Below, piece by piece: positions 44,491 through 52,768 of a DNA stretch of 64,000 nt (position 1 is the first letter of the stretch; every line of letters begins with the position of its first letter). This stretch comes from Flavobacterium celericrescens (GTDB taxonomy: Bacteria; Bacteroidota; Bacteroidia; Flavobacteriales; Flavobacteriaceae): positions 310,001 through 374,000 of the forward strand of contig NZ_JAAJBV010000002.1 of the NCBI RefSeq assembly GCF_011392075.1. Direction: 5' to 3'. Under the pieces are notes generated by a model. That model had not been told where the DNA came from. It searched no databases and saw only the letters and a program-made list of their open reading frames with translations. Made by a program: the position numbers and the translations under genes.

Positions 44491-45387
44491 ATGGGAACAG
44501 AAGAAAAATTATATAAAAAAATACAACAAGCTGCCGAAAACGCAGAGCAAAAAGACTTTCCAAGCATGGAGAAAATTTGGGCGCGCGTGGAAGACAAAAT
44601 GAAAACACAAACGCTTCAAAAAGAGAAACACTTGTGGAAAAAATTAGCGGTAGCAGCATCAGTAGTTTTGGTAGGAACGTTAGCCTTTTTCTTACTACAA
44701 GAAAATGAAACTGTCATTATTCCAGAAAACACAATTACTACGATTGATTCATCAAAAAACAATATTCCAACACCAGAATCAAAAAATGAATTAGTAAATG
44801 CAAATCCAGAAATTAAAAAAGAGGCTGAGCAAATTTTACAACAACAAATTGTAATTCAAAATAACATTGTAATCAACGATACTATCAATTACAAATCGAA
44901 AAAAGAAGTCCAACTTTCGACTCCAATTGCAATGGAAGAAGTTGACGAACTTGCTAAAACAAGTTTTGCACCAAATAACAGAAATGATATTTCAAATTCA
45001 GCTTCGGTTAATAATTCTGGTTATTTAGCAAAAGGAAGACGTTATGATGCTGTAAGTGTAATATCTGCTGAAGCAATCCAAGAAAATGACAAAAAAACAG
45101 CCAATGATGACTTAGTTCTTATTGATGGAAAATTGAGTAAAAAATCACCAAAAAATATTTCAAATGCAGATTATGAATCTGTTATTGAGCTTAAAAATCC
45201 ATTATACTATATTAACGGAGTTGCTTATACAGAAGAAGAATTATATGGTGAAAATCCAACTAGCCCATATGCACCATTGAGCAAACAAAATATTGATACC
45301 ATAGTTGTTTTACAACCTGAAAGAGCAATTCCAATTTATGGTGATAAAGGAAAAAATGGAGTTATTATAATTACGATTAAGAAATAG
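44491..45387 (+). CDS. Anti-sigma-like membrane protein with TonB-plug-like C-terminus
   Basis: A 298-residue single-pass protein. The cytoplasmic N-terminus (1-49) would hold the sigma factor; TM at about 51-69; the rest is periplasmic and low in complexity until the last 60 residues. These read LYYINGVAYTEEEL and IDTIVVLQPERAIPIYGDKG-KNGVIIITIKK, the pattern of a TonB-dependent receptor plug (IxxIxVLKDxxAxxIYGxxxxNGVIIITTK), but with no barrel after it. It probably inhibits the ECF sigma until a signal arrives; the plug-like tail may be the sensing part, which is inference. Confidence 0.8.
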   Translation: MGTEEKLYKKIQQAAENAEQKDFPSMEKIWARVEDKMKTQTLQKEKHLWKKLAVAASVVLVGTLAFFLLQENETVIIPENTITTIDSSKNNIPTPESKNELVNANPEIKKEAEQILQQQIVIQNNIVINDTINYKSKKEVQLSTPIAMEEVDELAKTSFAPNNRNDISNSASVNNSGYLAKGRRYDAVSVISAEAIQENDKKTANDDLVLIDGKLSKKSPKNISNADYESVIELKNPLYYINGVAYTEEELYGENPTSPYAPLSKQNIDTIVVLQPERAIPIYGDKGKNGVIIITIKK

Positions 45388-45424
45388 TAAAATCAAAAAC
45401 AAGGACAATTTCAAAAATTTAATT

Positions 45425-46552
45425 ATGAAAGCATTACTAAATTTATTTATTTTTTTATTCACAATAACAACTGTATTCGCTCAAGAAACAACTGATAATT
45501 CTCCTTTAATAGTTGTTAATGGAAATATTCTTCATAAAGATGTTCTTGAAGCAATTGATCCAAAAAACATCGAATCTGTAAATGTTTTAAAAGACAAAGC
45601 GGCAACTGCAGTTTATGGCCAAAGTGCGAAAAATGGTGTCATTCTAATTACTACAAAAGATATTTCAAAACGAGAATTGAAGAAATTATATAAAAAATAT
45701 TCGGCAGAAAATTCAATAAACAAAGAAACTGACGTTTTTAAAATTTCTGGAACCGTTTACGATTGTGAAAAATTAGAACTTTCAGGTGTATACATTAAAA
45801 ATCTAAACTCAAAAGCTGAAACACAAACCGATATTGATGGAAAATTTTCAATTGAAGTTAAAATAAATGATATTTTAGAGATTTCCTTTTTACAATTTAA
45901 ATCACAAAAAATAAAAATTGAAAACAAAGAAAACCTTATTGTTAATCTCAAAGCAGAACAGCAAATTATACTGGAAAAACCAGTAATCTATCTTTATCCA
46001 ACAGAAAAAAAAGCAATTGATATAAAACTCGATTTAAAAGGAGAATTGTTAACTACATTTCCAAAATACGATAAAAGCTGGGAAGTAATTGCAGAACCAA
46101 ACGGACAAATTTTTGATAAAAAAACCAATCGTTATTACAGTTCGTTATTTTGGGATGGAACAATTGATTTTCCTTCAGCGCATTACAAATATGATGATGG
46201 TTTTATAGTTTCAAAAGATAATTTAACTGAATTTTTAATCAAAAAATTAGATCATATTGGTTTAAACAATCAAGAAACAAATGATTTTATTCAGTATTGG
46301 TTACCCATTTTAGAACGAAATAAATACAACTTTATTCACTTTTTAGTCAATGAAGAATGTAACGAAATTGCAACTTTAAACGTCAATCCAAAACCAGAAA
46401 CTAGCATTAGAATCTACATGGAATTTTATGGTTTAGAGAACAGAACTATAATCAAAGAACAACAACTTCCAAAAACCGAAAGAAAAGGTTTTACACTTGT
46501 AGAATGGGGAGGAGCAGATGTTTCATCAAAAATTAGAGAAAATGAGTTTTAA
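45425..46552 (+). CDS. Exported protein with plug-like motif, carboxypeptidase-regulatory-like domain and KPVIYLYP domain
   Basis: A 375-residue secreted protein (signal peptide ends VFAQ). Residues about 25-80 repeat the plug-like pattern (IESVNVLKDKAATAVYG, then KNGVILITTKD). Residues about 100-178 look like a carboxypeptidase-regulatory-like beta domain (ISGTVYDCEKLELSGVYIKN, TDIDGKFSIEV). From 183 it has KPVIYLYPTEKKAIDIKLDL and YSSLFWDGTIDF, a domain found in unrelated exported bacterial proteins of unknown function. There is no outer-membrane barrel. It follows the anti-sigma gene by 37 bases. Function unknown. Confidence 0.75.
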   Translation: MKALLNLFIFLFTITTVFAQETTDNSPLIVVNGNILHKDVLEAIDPKNIESVNVLKDKAATAVYGQSAKNGVILITTKDISKRELKKLYKKYSAENSINKETDVFKISGTVYDCEKLELSGVYIKNLNSKAETQTDIDGKFSIEVKINDILEISFLQFKSQKIKIENKENLIVNLKAEQQIILEKPVIYLYPTEKKAIDIKLDLKGELLTTFPKYDKSWEVIAEPNGQIFDKKTNRYYSSLFWDGTIDFPSAHYKYDDGFIVSKDNLTEFLIKKLDHIGLNNQETNDFIQYWLPILERNKYNFIHFLVNEECNEIATLNVNPKPETSIRIYMEFYGLENRTIIKEQQLPKTERKGFTLVEWGGADVSSKIRENEF

Positions 46553-46889
46553 ATTATTCTTTTTACTTTTTCTTACTGCTTTTGGAATTCAAGCACAAGA
46601 AAAAAAACAAAACGACACGATTAAAATCGAAATCAATTCAAACACAAAAACCATATACGTTTTAGGCGGAATTGCTTCTGTAATCACTAAAGAAGATTTA
46701 GCTTTTGCTAAAAAACACAATATTCAATTTCATGATTTTGGTTGCATTGCTCCTACTAATTTTGAAGAATATGAAGTTAAAAACGAATTAGTTTTTGAAT
46801 ATCTAAACAAAACTTATGGAAAACAATGGCAAAAAGATATTAAAGCTAATGTTTTAGGTTTTGAAAAGTGGAAAAATAAAGAAATATAA
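46542..46889 (+). CDS. Exported FEKKY-like domain protein
   Basis: A 115-residue protein from the ATG at 46542, which overlaps the preceding stop by 11 bases; a start at 46518 would add eight residues before the signal peptide. The signal peptide ends GIQAQ. The mature part has TIYVLGGIASVITKEDLAFAKKHNIQFHDFGCIAPTNFEEYE, matching small exported Bacteroidota proteins with the FEKKY-type DFGCIAP motif. The role is unknown. It ends the sigma operon before a bidirectional terminator. Confidence 0.75.
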   Translation: MSFKLFFLLFLTAFGIQAQEKKQNDTIKIEINSNTKTIYVLGGIASVITKEDLAFAKKHNIQFHDFGCIAPTNFEEYEVKNELVFEYLNKTYGKQWQKDIKANVLGFEKWKNKEI

Positions 46890-46891
46890 AA

Positions 46892-46917
46892 AAAGCTCCT
46901 GTTGGAGCTTTTATTCT
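46892..46917. terminator. Bidirectional terminator
   Basis: AAAGCTCC and GGAGCTTT form an 8-bp stem with a TGTT loop and A/T runs on both sides, between the sigma operon and the convergent ABC-F gene. Confidence 0.83.
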
Positions 46918-46929
46918 TATTTATAAATC

Positions 46930-48564
46930 TTACTTCTCAATTTCTTTCAATGAATCCATTTTCTTGTGCGCCAAGAAACCTTTGATATCTTCAAAATGTT
47001 CCTTAACACGTTTGTGACCAAATTCAAATACTTTTTCGGCCAAACCATCTAAGAAATCTCTATCATGTGAAACTAAGATTAAAGTTCCATCAAAATCACG
47101 TAAAGCATCCTTTATGATATCTTTCGTTTTCATATCTAAATGGTTAGATGGCTCATCAAGAATTAGAAGATTCACTGGTTCTAACAATAATTTAATCATT
47201 GCTAAACGCGTTTTTTCTCCTCCAGAAAGTACTTTCACTTTCTTTTGAATATCATCACCTTGAAACATAAATGCTCCCAAAATATTTTTGATTTGCGTAC
47301 GAACATCTCCAACAGCAATTCTATCAATCGTTTCAAAAATAGTCGCATTTTCGTCTAATTGAGCGGCTTGATTTTGAGCAAAATAGCCAATTTGTGCGTT
47401 GTGACCAATTTCTACCGAACCACCATTAATTTCAATTTCTTTCATGATGGCTTTAATCATGGTCGATTTTCCTTCACCATTTTTACCCACGAAAGCTACT
47501 TTTTGTCCACGTTCGATAACTAAATTCGCATCTTTAAAAATCAAATGATCACCATACGATTTTTCTAAATCTTTAACAATTACAGGATATTGACCTGAAC
47601 GTGCTGATGGTGGAAATTTTAACTTTAATGCCGAATTATCAATTTCGTCCACTTCAATAGGAACAATTTTTTCTAACATTCTAACACGTGATTGCACTTG
47701 CTCGGTTTTAGAAAATGTTCCTCTAAAACGTTCAATAAAAGCTTGATTGTCGGCAATGAATTTTTGCTGTTCTTCGTATGCTTTTTGCTGGTGAACGCGT
47801 CTATCTTTTCGTAATTCTAAATAGTGTGAATATTTAGCTTTGTAATCATAAATTCTTCCCATTGTTACTTCGATGGTACGATTTGTAATGTTGTCCACAA
47901 ATGCTCTATCGTGCGAAATAACCATCACTGCTTTGGCTTGCGTAATCAAAAATTCTTCCAACCATTCGATACTATCCATATCCAAGTGATTGGTTGGCTC
48001 ATCCAAAAGAATTAAATCAGGTTTTGTTAAAAGTATTTTCGCTAATTCAATACGCATTCTCCAACCGCCTGAAAATTCTTTTGTTGGGCGATTAAAATCT
48101 TCTCTTTCAAACCCTAATCCTTTTAATATTTTTTCAACTTCGGCTTCATAATTTACTTCTTCAATTGAATAATATTTTTCAGATAATTCCGAAACTTTTT
48201 CAATCAATTTCATGTACTCATCACTTTCATAATCAGTACGAACAGTTAATTGCTCGTTGATTTCATCAATTTCTTTTTTCATGTTCAACACCGAAGCAAA
48301 TGCTTTTGATGTTTCTTCCATCACAGTACAATTATCTTCCGTTAACAAATGTTGCGGCAAATAAGCAATAACAGCATCACTTGGCGCCGAAATAACACCA
48401 CGAGTTGGTTTATTTACTCCAGCAACAATTTTCAAAAGCGTAGATTTTCCTGCTCCATTTTTACCCATAAGGGCAATTTTATCAGTTTCATTGATGGCAA
48501 AAGTTACTTCGCTAAAAAGAGTGGTTCCGCCAAATTCTACGGCAATGTCGTTTACTGTAATCAT
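46930..48564 (-). CDS. ABC-F family ATPase (ribosome-associated)
   Basis: A 544-residue protein with two ABC domains and no membrane part: GKNGAGKSTLLKIV with LSGGW-like FSGGWRMRIELAKIL and LILLDEPTNHLDMDSIEWLEEFL in the first, and GKNGEGKSTMIKAI with LSGGEKTRLAMIKLL and LLILDEPSNHLD in the second. The inter-domain linker (about 240-310, HQQKAYEEQQKFIADNQAFIERFRG) is the P-site tRNA interaction motif region. It should act in translation like YbiT or EttA; drug resistance is possible but not indicated. A long AU-rich leader with repeats precedes it. Confidence 0.93.
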   Translation of the reverse strand: MITVNDIAVEFGGTTLFSEVTFAINETDKIALMGKNGAGKSTLLKIVAGVNKPTRGVISAPSDAVIAYLPQHLLTEDNCTVMEETSKAFASVLNMKKEIDEINEQLTVRTDYESDEYMKLIEKVSELSEKYYSIEEVNYEAEVEKILKGLGFEREDFNRPTKEFSGGWRMRIELAKILLTKPDLILLDEPTNHLDMDSIEWLEEFLITQAKAVMVISHDRAFVDNITNRTIEVTMGRIYDYKAKYSHYLELRKDRRVHQQKAYEEQQKFIADNQAFIERFRGTFSKTEQVQSRVRMLEKIVPIEVDEIDNSALKLKFPPSARSGQYPVIVKDLEKSYGDHLIFKDANLVIERGQKVAFVGKNGEGKSTMIKAIMKEIEINGGSVEIGHNAQIGYFAQNQAAQLDENATIFETIDRIAVGDVRTQIKNILGAFMFQGDDIQKKVKVLSGGEKTRLAMIKLLLEPVNLLILDEPSNHLDMKTKDIIKDALRDFDGTLILVSHDRDFLDGLAEKVFEFGHKRVKEHFEDIKGFLAHKKMDSLKEIEK

Positions 48565-48636
48565 TTTTTAAAGTAAAAAGTTAGAAGTAAAAAGTTAAAA
48601 GTCTTTTTACTGAAATTTTTGAAAGGTGCAAAGATA
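48565..48636 (-). promoter_or_regulatory. Promoter and repeat-bearing leader of the ABC-F gene
   Basis: The -7 box TATCTTTG followed by CACC lies at 48629-48636. The leader between it and the start contains two copies of GAAGTAAAAAGTT-like units (48570-48600) and a possible 9-bp hairpin AGTAAAAAG/CTTTTTACT. Confidence 0.55.
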
Positions 48637-48691
48637 GATTAAATAGTGAATTTGGCAATTAACAATATGGTAATTGAAAAGAAATCTAATA

Positions 48692-49498
48692 TTATTTCAA
48701 CAAAGCTTTTAACTCACGTCGAAAATCGAGATTATCAGTTATTCCGATATGATCTTCATCTACCAACGTAAATAATAAATCCTCACTTTTAATTATTTGT
48801 TTTAATCTAATAGCGTTTTCAAGCGAGATTATATTATCCTTGTCACCATGAAAAATATAAATAGGTGCTTTAACTGTAGTAATATATTTATTCGTCTCAA
48901 ATTTGAATTTTTTAAAAGAATCTGGAAAATATGGAACTCTACTTTTTGTAAATTCAGAAAAGTTATAAAATGGGGCTATTAAAAAAAGAGCATCAATTTT
49001 ATTTTGAGCTGCCAACTGAGTTGCAATTCCTGTTCCTATCGAATAACCCGTGATAAATATTTTTTTATTTTGATACGATTTTGAAATTTTTTTAAAAACT
49101 AAATTAGCATCATTCATTACTTGAGCTTCATTTTCAATTACTCCTTCACTTTTTCCATAACCTCTATAATCAAGAATAAAAACATCATATCCTAAACTGG
49201 TATATGTTTCTGAAATAGAACCCCAGCCACTTAAATTTCCAGCATTTCCATGCAAAAAAAAGACCAGCCCTTTTGAGTTAATAGACTTGAAAAGAAGTCC
49301 GTTTAGTTTTACACCATCATAGGATTCAATGTAAACTTCATCAAAGTCATCTTGATAGTTAAATTCATAATCACTTGACAATTTAGAATTAACAAAGACT
49401 AACTCAGCTTGATTAAAATAAATATAACAAAAATAAAGCAAATAAATTCCTCCAAAAAAACTGAATAAAGAAATCATAAGAAATCGTAATAACCTCAT
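48692..49498 (-). CDS. Alpha/beta hydrolase, membrane-anchored
   Basis: A 268-residue hydrolase with an N-terminal membrane segment (about 5-27). The oxyanion region is VFFLHGNAGNLSGWG, the nucleophile elbow GYSIGTG (Ser), the acid likely in FHGDKDNIIS and the His in VDEDHIGITD. It matches the YqkD/BAAT-like family of exported or membrane-tethered hydrolases. The substrate is unknown. It stands in a minus-strand row but with 29 bases to the next gene upstream. Confidence 0.88.
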   Translation of the reverse strand: MRLLRFLMISLFSFFGGIYLLYFCYIYFNQAELVFVNSKLSSDYEFNYQDDFDEVYIESYDGVKLNGLLFKSINSKGLVFFLHGNAGNLSGWGSISETYTSLGYDVFILDYRGYGKSEGVIENEAQVMNDANLVFKKISKSYQNKKIFITGYSIGTGIATQLAAQNKIDALFLIAPFYNFSEFTKSRVPYFPDSFKKFKFETNKYITTVKAPIYIFHGDKDNIISLENAIRLKQIIKSEDLLFTLVDEDHIGITDNLDFRRELKALLK

Positions 49499-49527
49499 TT
49501 GGAATTGCTTTTATTATTTTTATTTTA

Positions 49528-50142
49528 TCAATCTTCCATTTCGAAGAATAATGGTTCAATCATTATTCTGTCGGCTAAAACTTCTACTCTTTCTGTGATT
49601 TGTGAGCAGAAAAACAAACGTTGTGTTTTTTCAGCACTCATTGAAAGTCTATGAATAATTGCGTCTTCTCTTTTGCGTAACATTTCTTCTACATCATCAA
49701 CCACAAACATCTTAATTGTGGTCATATTAAAACCAGCTGAAGAAAACATTTCATTGATGCGAATTGGTGTTCCAATTAAAACATCTATTCCTAATGAAAT
49801 TTGATTCTTATCATAATCGATATCTCCTTTTTCGTGCGCTCCAAAAACTCTTAAGTTATTATAACGGTTTAATTTCTTAAAAGTTTCAACTGCTTCAAGT
49901 ACTTTTTCTTTGTCCTGAACCAAAACCAAAGCACGAGTACTTTCTCCTACTGGTTTTTCCATACGCTGAATAACATTCATCAAAATAGTTGTTGTTTTTC
50001 CGCTCTTTTTTGGAGATTGAATAACTGCATCGGCACCACTTTTTATAGTTGAAAAAGTTTCTTGTTGCATTTCATTTGCCTCGATTAAATTATTTTCAAT
50101 CAGTGCATTTTGAAGATTTGGATTTATTTTTTTTAACTGCAT
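49528..50142 (-). CDS. Degenerate stand-alone DEAD-box helicase RecA1 domain
   Basis: A 204-residue protein that corresponds only to the first RecA-like domain of DEAD-box helicases. The Q motif region (EANEMQQETFSTI) is present, motif I reads SPKKSGKT, motif II is VVDDVEEM in place of VxDEAD and the SAT motif is FCSQ. The second domain with motifs IV-VI is missing; the stop is not near an obvious frameshift remnant. It cannot be a normal helicase and may bind RNA or a partner. Similar short proteins occur in flavobacteria. Confidence 0.8.
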   Translation of the reverse strand: MQLKKINPNLQNALIENNLIEANEMQQETFSTIKSGADAVIQSPKKSGKTTTILMNVIQRMEKPVGESTRALVLVQDKEKVLEAVETFKKLNRYNNLRVFGAHEKGDIDYDKNQISLGIDVLIGTPIRINEMFSSAGFNMTTIKMFVVDDVEEMLRKREDAIIHRLSMSAEKTQRLFFCSQITERVEVLADRIMIEPLFFEMED

Positions 50143-50156
50143 TTTTTTTTGTAATT

Positions 50157-50213
50157 AGTGAATAGTGAATAGTAATTAGCAAACTATTCACTAATTACTA
50201 TTCACTATTCACT
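50157..50213 (-). repeat. Perfect 23-bp inverted repeat, AGTGAAT units
   Basis: The arms 50157-50179 and 50191-50213 are exact reverse complements around an 11-base loop, and each arm is itself built from tandem AGTGAAT-like units. It lies in the 76-base gap between the sigma-54 regulator gene and the half-helicase gene on the minus strand. Confidence 0.9.
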
Positions 50214-50218
50214 TGATA

Positions 50219-51382
50219 TTATTTACTTGCAAACAATTGTACGTCTTGTTCTGAAATTTCGCTTCCTCCTAAAATAATTAAGCGCTCTACTACATTGCGT
50301 AATTCTCGAATATTTCCAGTCCAATCATATTCTTGTAATAATTTGATGGCTGATTTTGAGAACGATTTTGGCGAAGTTCCTTGTTCGGAAGCAATCTTAG
50401 CCGCAAAATGCTCAATTAATTCTGGAATATCGTCTCTTCTATCATTTAAAGCTGGAACTTTGATTAAAATAACCGCCAAACGATGATACAAATCTTCTCT
50501 GAATCTTCCTTCTTCGATTTCCTTTTTTAAATCTTTATTCGTTGCAGCAACTACACGAACATTAACTTTAATGTCTTTATCAGCTCCAACTCGTTGAATT
50601 AAATTTTCTTGCAAAGCACGTAAAACTTTAGCTTGAGCCGATAAACTCATATCACCAATTTCATCTAAGAAAATGGTTCCACCATCTGCAGCTTCAAATT
50701 TTCCTGCTCTATCCTTTACCGCTGAAGTAAAAGCGCCTTTTACATGACCAAATAATTCGCTTTCAATTAATTCAGATGGAATTGCTGCACAATTCACCTC
50801 GATAATTGGAGCCGATGAACGTTCGCTTTTTTCGTGTAATTGATGTGCAACTAATTCTTTCCCCGTTCCATTTGGACCGGTAATTAAAACTCTGGCATCG
50901 GTTGGTGCTACTTTATCAATCATTGTTTTAATATGATTGATGGCTTCGCTATTTCCAATCATTTCGTAGTTTTTTGAAACTTTCTTTTTTAAGATTTTAT
51001 TCTCAACTACAAGCTGTTTTCTATCTAACGCATTACGAACAGTGTTCAATAATCGATTTAAGTCCGGTGGTTTTGAAATGTAATCAAATGCTCCCAAACG
51101 CATTGTATTAATGGCTGTTTCTAAATCGCCATGCCCAGAAATCATAACCATTGGAATTTCGGGTTTGATTTTTTTAACAGCTTCTAATACCTCAACACCA
51201 TCCATTTTTGGCATTTTAATATCGCAAAGAATTAAGTCATAATCTTCATTTTTGACTTTCTCTACACCTTGCAAACCGTCTTCTGCTTCTTCTACTTTGT
51301 ACGAATCATTTTCCTCGGAAAGTATTTTAGTTAATACTCTTCGAATTGCTGCTTCGTCTTCTATGATAAGGATTTTACTCAT
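50219..51382 (-). CDS. Sigma-54-interacting response regulator lacking a Fis-type DNA-binding domain
   Basis: A 387-residue protein. An N-terminal receiver (DEAAIRR, ILCDIKMPKMDGVEV with phospho-Asp, ISGHGD, SKP) is joined to an AAA+ domain: GPNGTGKELVAHQLHEKSER (Walker A), GAFTSA (sigma-54 contact), GGTIFLDEIGDM (Walker B) and NIRELRNVVERL (sensor II). The chain ends 20 residues later (SEISEQDVQLFASK) without the usual C-terminal HTH, so it would need another way to find promoters, or act from solution. No cognate kinase is adjacent. Confidence 0.9.
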   Translation of the reverse strand: MSKILIIEDEAAIRRVLTKILSEENDSYKVEEAEDGLQGVEKVKNEDYDLILCDIKMPKMDGVEVLEAVKKIKPEIPMVMISGHGDLETAINTMRLGAFDYISKPPDLNRLLNTVRNALDRKQLVVENKILKKKVSKNYEMIGNSEAINHIKTMIDKVAPTDARVLITGPNGTGKELVAHQLHEKSERSSAPIIEVNCAAIPSELIESELFGHVKGAFTSAVKDRAGKFEAADGGTIFLDEIGDMSLSAQAKVLRALQENLIQRVGADKDIKVNVRVVAATNKDLKKEIEEGRFREDLYHRLAVILIKVPALNDRRDDIPELIEHFAAKIASEQGTSPKSFSKSAIKLLQEYDWTGNIRELRNVVERLIILGGSEISEQDVQLFASK

Positions 51383-51392
51383 TCTTTTTAGT

Positions 51393-51465
51393 TTAAAAGG
51401 TGAGAGTTTAAAAGTTTAAAAGGAAAAAACTCTTAAACTTTTAAACATATAAACTCTTAACCTCT
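51393..51465 (-). repeat. Intergenic hairpin repeat, GTTTAAAAG units
   Basis: Units such as GAGTTTAAAAGTTTAAAAG are followed by inverted CTTAAACTTTTAAAC and AACTCTTAACCTC units, in the gap between the ABC permease and the response-regulator genes. Confidence 0.75.
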
Positions 51466-51467
51466 TT

Positions 51468-52766
51468 TTAATATTTCAACCACTTGTATAATTCTTTCCA
51501 ACTTGGTTTTTTGCCATACATTAAAATACCTACTCGGTAAATTTTTGCAGCAAACCAGACTACAAAGATAAACGTTCCATACAATAAAACTACAGAAAGT
51601 ACCAATTGCCACCAGGGCACTCCAAAAGGAATTCGCATAAGCATTACAATTGGTGATGTTAATGGTATTATAGAAAAAATTGTTGCAACCGTACCATGTG
51701 GGTCGTTCATAACTGTAATAAAACCTACGTAGACACCCAACATTAGTGGCATGATAATCGGCAACAAAAATTGTTGTGAATCGGTTTCAGAATCAACAGC
51801 CGCACCAATTGCTGCATAAAATGAACTATACAGGAAATAACCTCCAATAAAAAATACCACAAAAGCAGCTAAGATTGTAGCAACGGGAATTTCATTTAAG
51901 TACATTTGAATTTTAGCCGTAAAACTCATAGCTAATTCTGCTTGCTCTGCAGACATTTGAGCTGTAGCAACAGGTTCTTGACTTTGTCCCATAAATAAAG
52001 TAGCCGCAAACATAATTACACCACCTAAAAGAATCCAAATTAAGAACTGAAGTATTCCAGCCAAAGATGTTCCTATGATTTTTCCCATCATCAATTGAAA
52101 TGGCTTGACTGATGAAATAATAATTTCAATAATACGATTTGTTTTCTCTTCTATAACACTTCGCATTACCATATTTCCATAAATAATAATAAACATCATG
52201 ATTAAATATCCAAAAGCAAAACCAATGAATATTTTAATCTCATTCAAATATTTAATCCCTTCTTCTCCTGAAAATTTTGCAACTTGTATGTCAGATTTGA
52301 TTTTGGCTTTTTCAATTTTATCCGCATCAAACCCTAGTTTTTTTAAGTTCTCTTTATTTAATTTCGCTTCTATCGTTCCTTGTAAATGACTTAAAAATTC
52401 CATTTTAGGACTTTCGTCAGAAATATAAACTGTTTTTTGGGCTAGTTCATCAACATTTTGCACAACTGGAACATAAATTAAACCCTCGTATCCATTACTT
52501 GCTGAATCTTTTGCTTTTTCAATTGGCATTGAAGATAAATCAATGTAAAGTATGTCTTTGTTGCTTTTTAAATCGTTTACAAATACTTTAGCAGTATCAT
52601 GAACACCAATTTTTTTAATTTCACCTTTATTTACACTAGATAAATAAGCAATTAAAAAAGTCATTCCAACTATTAATAATGGCCCTAAAAATGTCATTAC
52701 TATAAATGATTTATTACGCACTTTGGCAATAAATTCTCTTTTTATAATTAAAGATAATATACTCAT
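51468..52766 (-). CDS. ABC-2 transporter permease (NatB-like)
   Basis: A 432-residue membrane protein. One N-terminal helix (about 20-42) is followed by a large extracytoplasmic segment (about 43-180, KKIGVHDTAKVFVND, YISDESPKMEFL) and then five or six helices (about 183-205, 232-260, 300-325, 335-355, 365-385, 390-415). This layout fits NatB/YhaP-type permeases. Its ATPase gene ends 2 bases upstream. It may export sodium or a peptide; the substrate is not determined. Confidence 0.9.
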   Translation of the reverse strand: MSILSLIIKREFIAKVRNKSFIVMTFLGPLLIVGMTFLIAYLSSVNKGEIKKIGVHDTAKVFVNDLKSNKDILYIDLSSMPIEKAKDSASNGYEGLIYVPVVQNVDELAQKTVYISDESPKMEFLSHLQGTIEAKLNKENLKKLGFDADKIEKAKIKSDIQVAKFSGEEGIKYLNEIKIFIGFAFGYLIMMFIIIYGNMVMRSVIEEKTNRIIEIIISSVKPFQLMMGKIIGTSLAGILQFLIWILLGGVIMFAATLFMGQSQEPVATAQMSAEQAELAMSFTAKIQMYLNEIPVATILAAFVVFFIGGYFLYSSFYAAIGAAVDSETDSQQFLLPIIMPLMLGVYVGFITVMNDPHGTVATIFSIIPLTSPIVMLMRIPFGVPWWQLVLSVVLLYGTFIFVVWFAAKIYRVGILMYGKKPSWKELYKWLKY

Positions 52767-52768
52767 GA

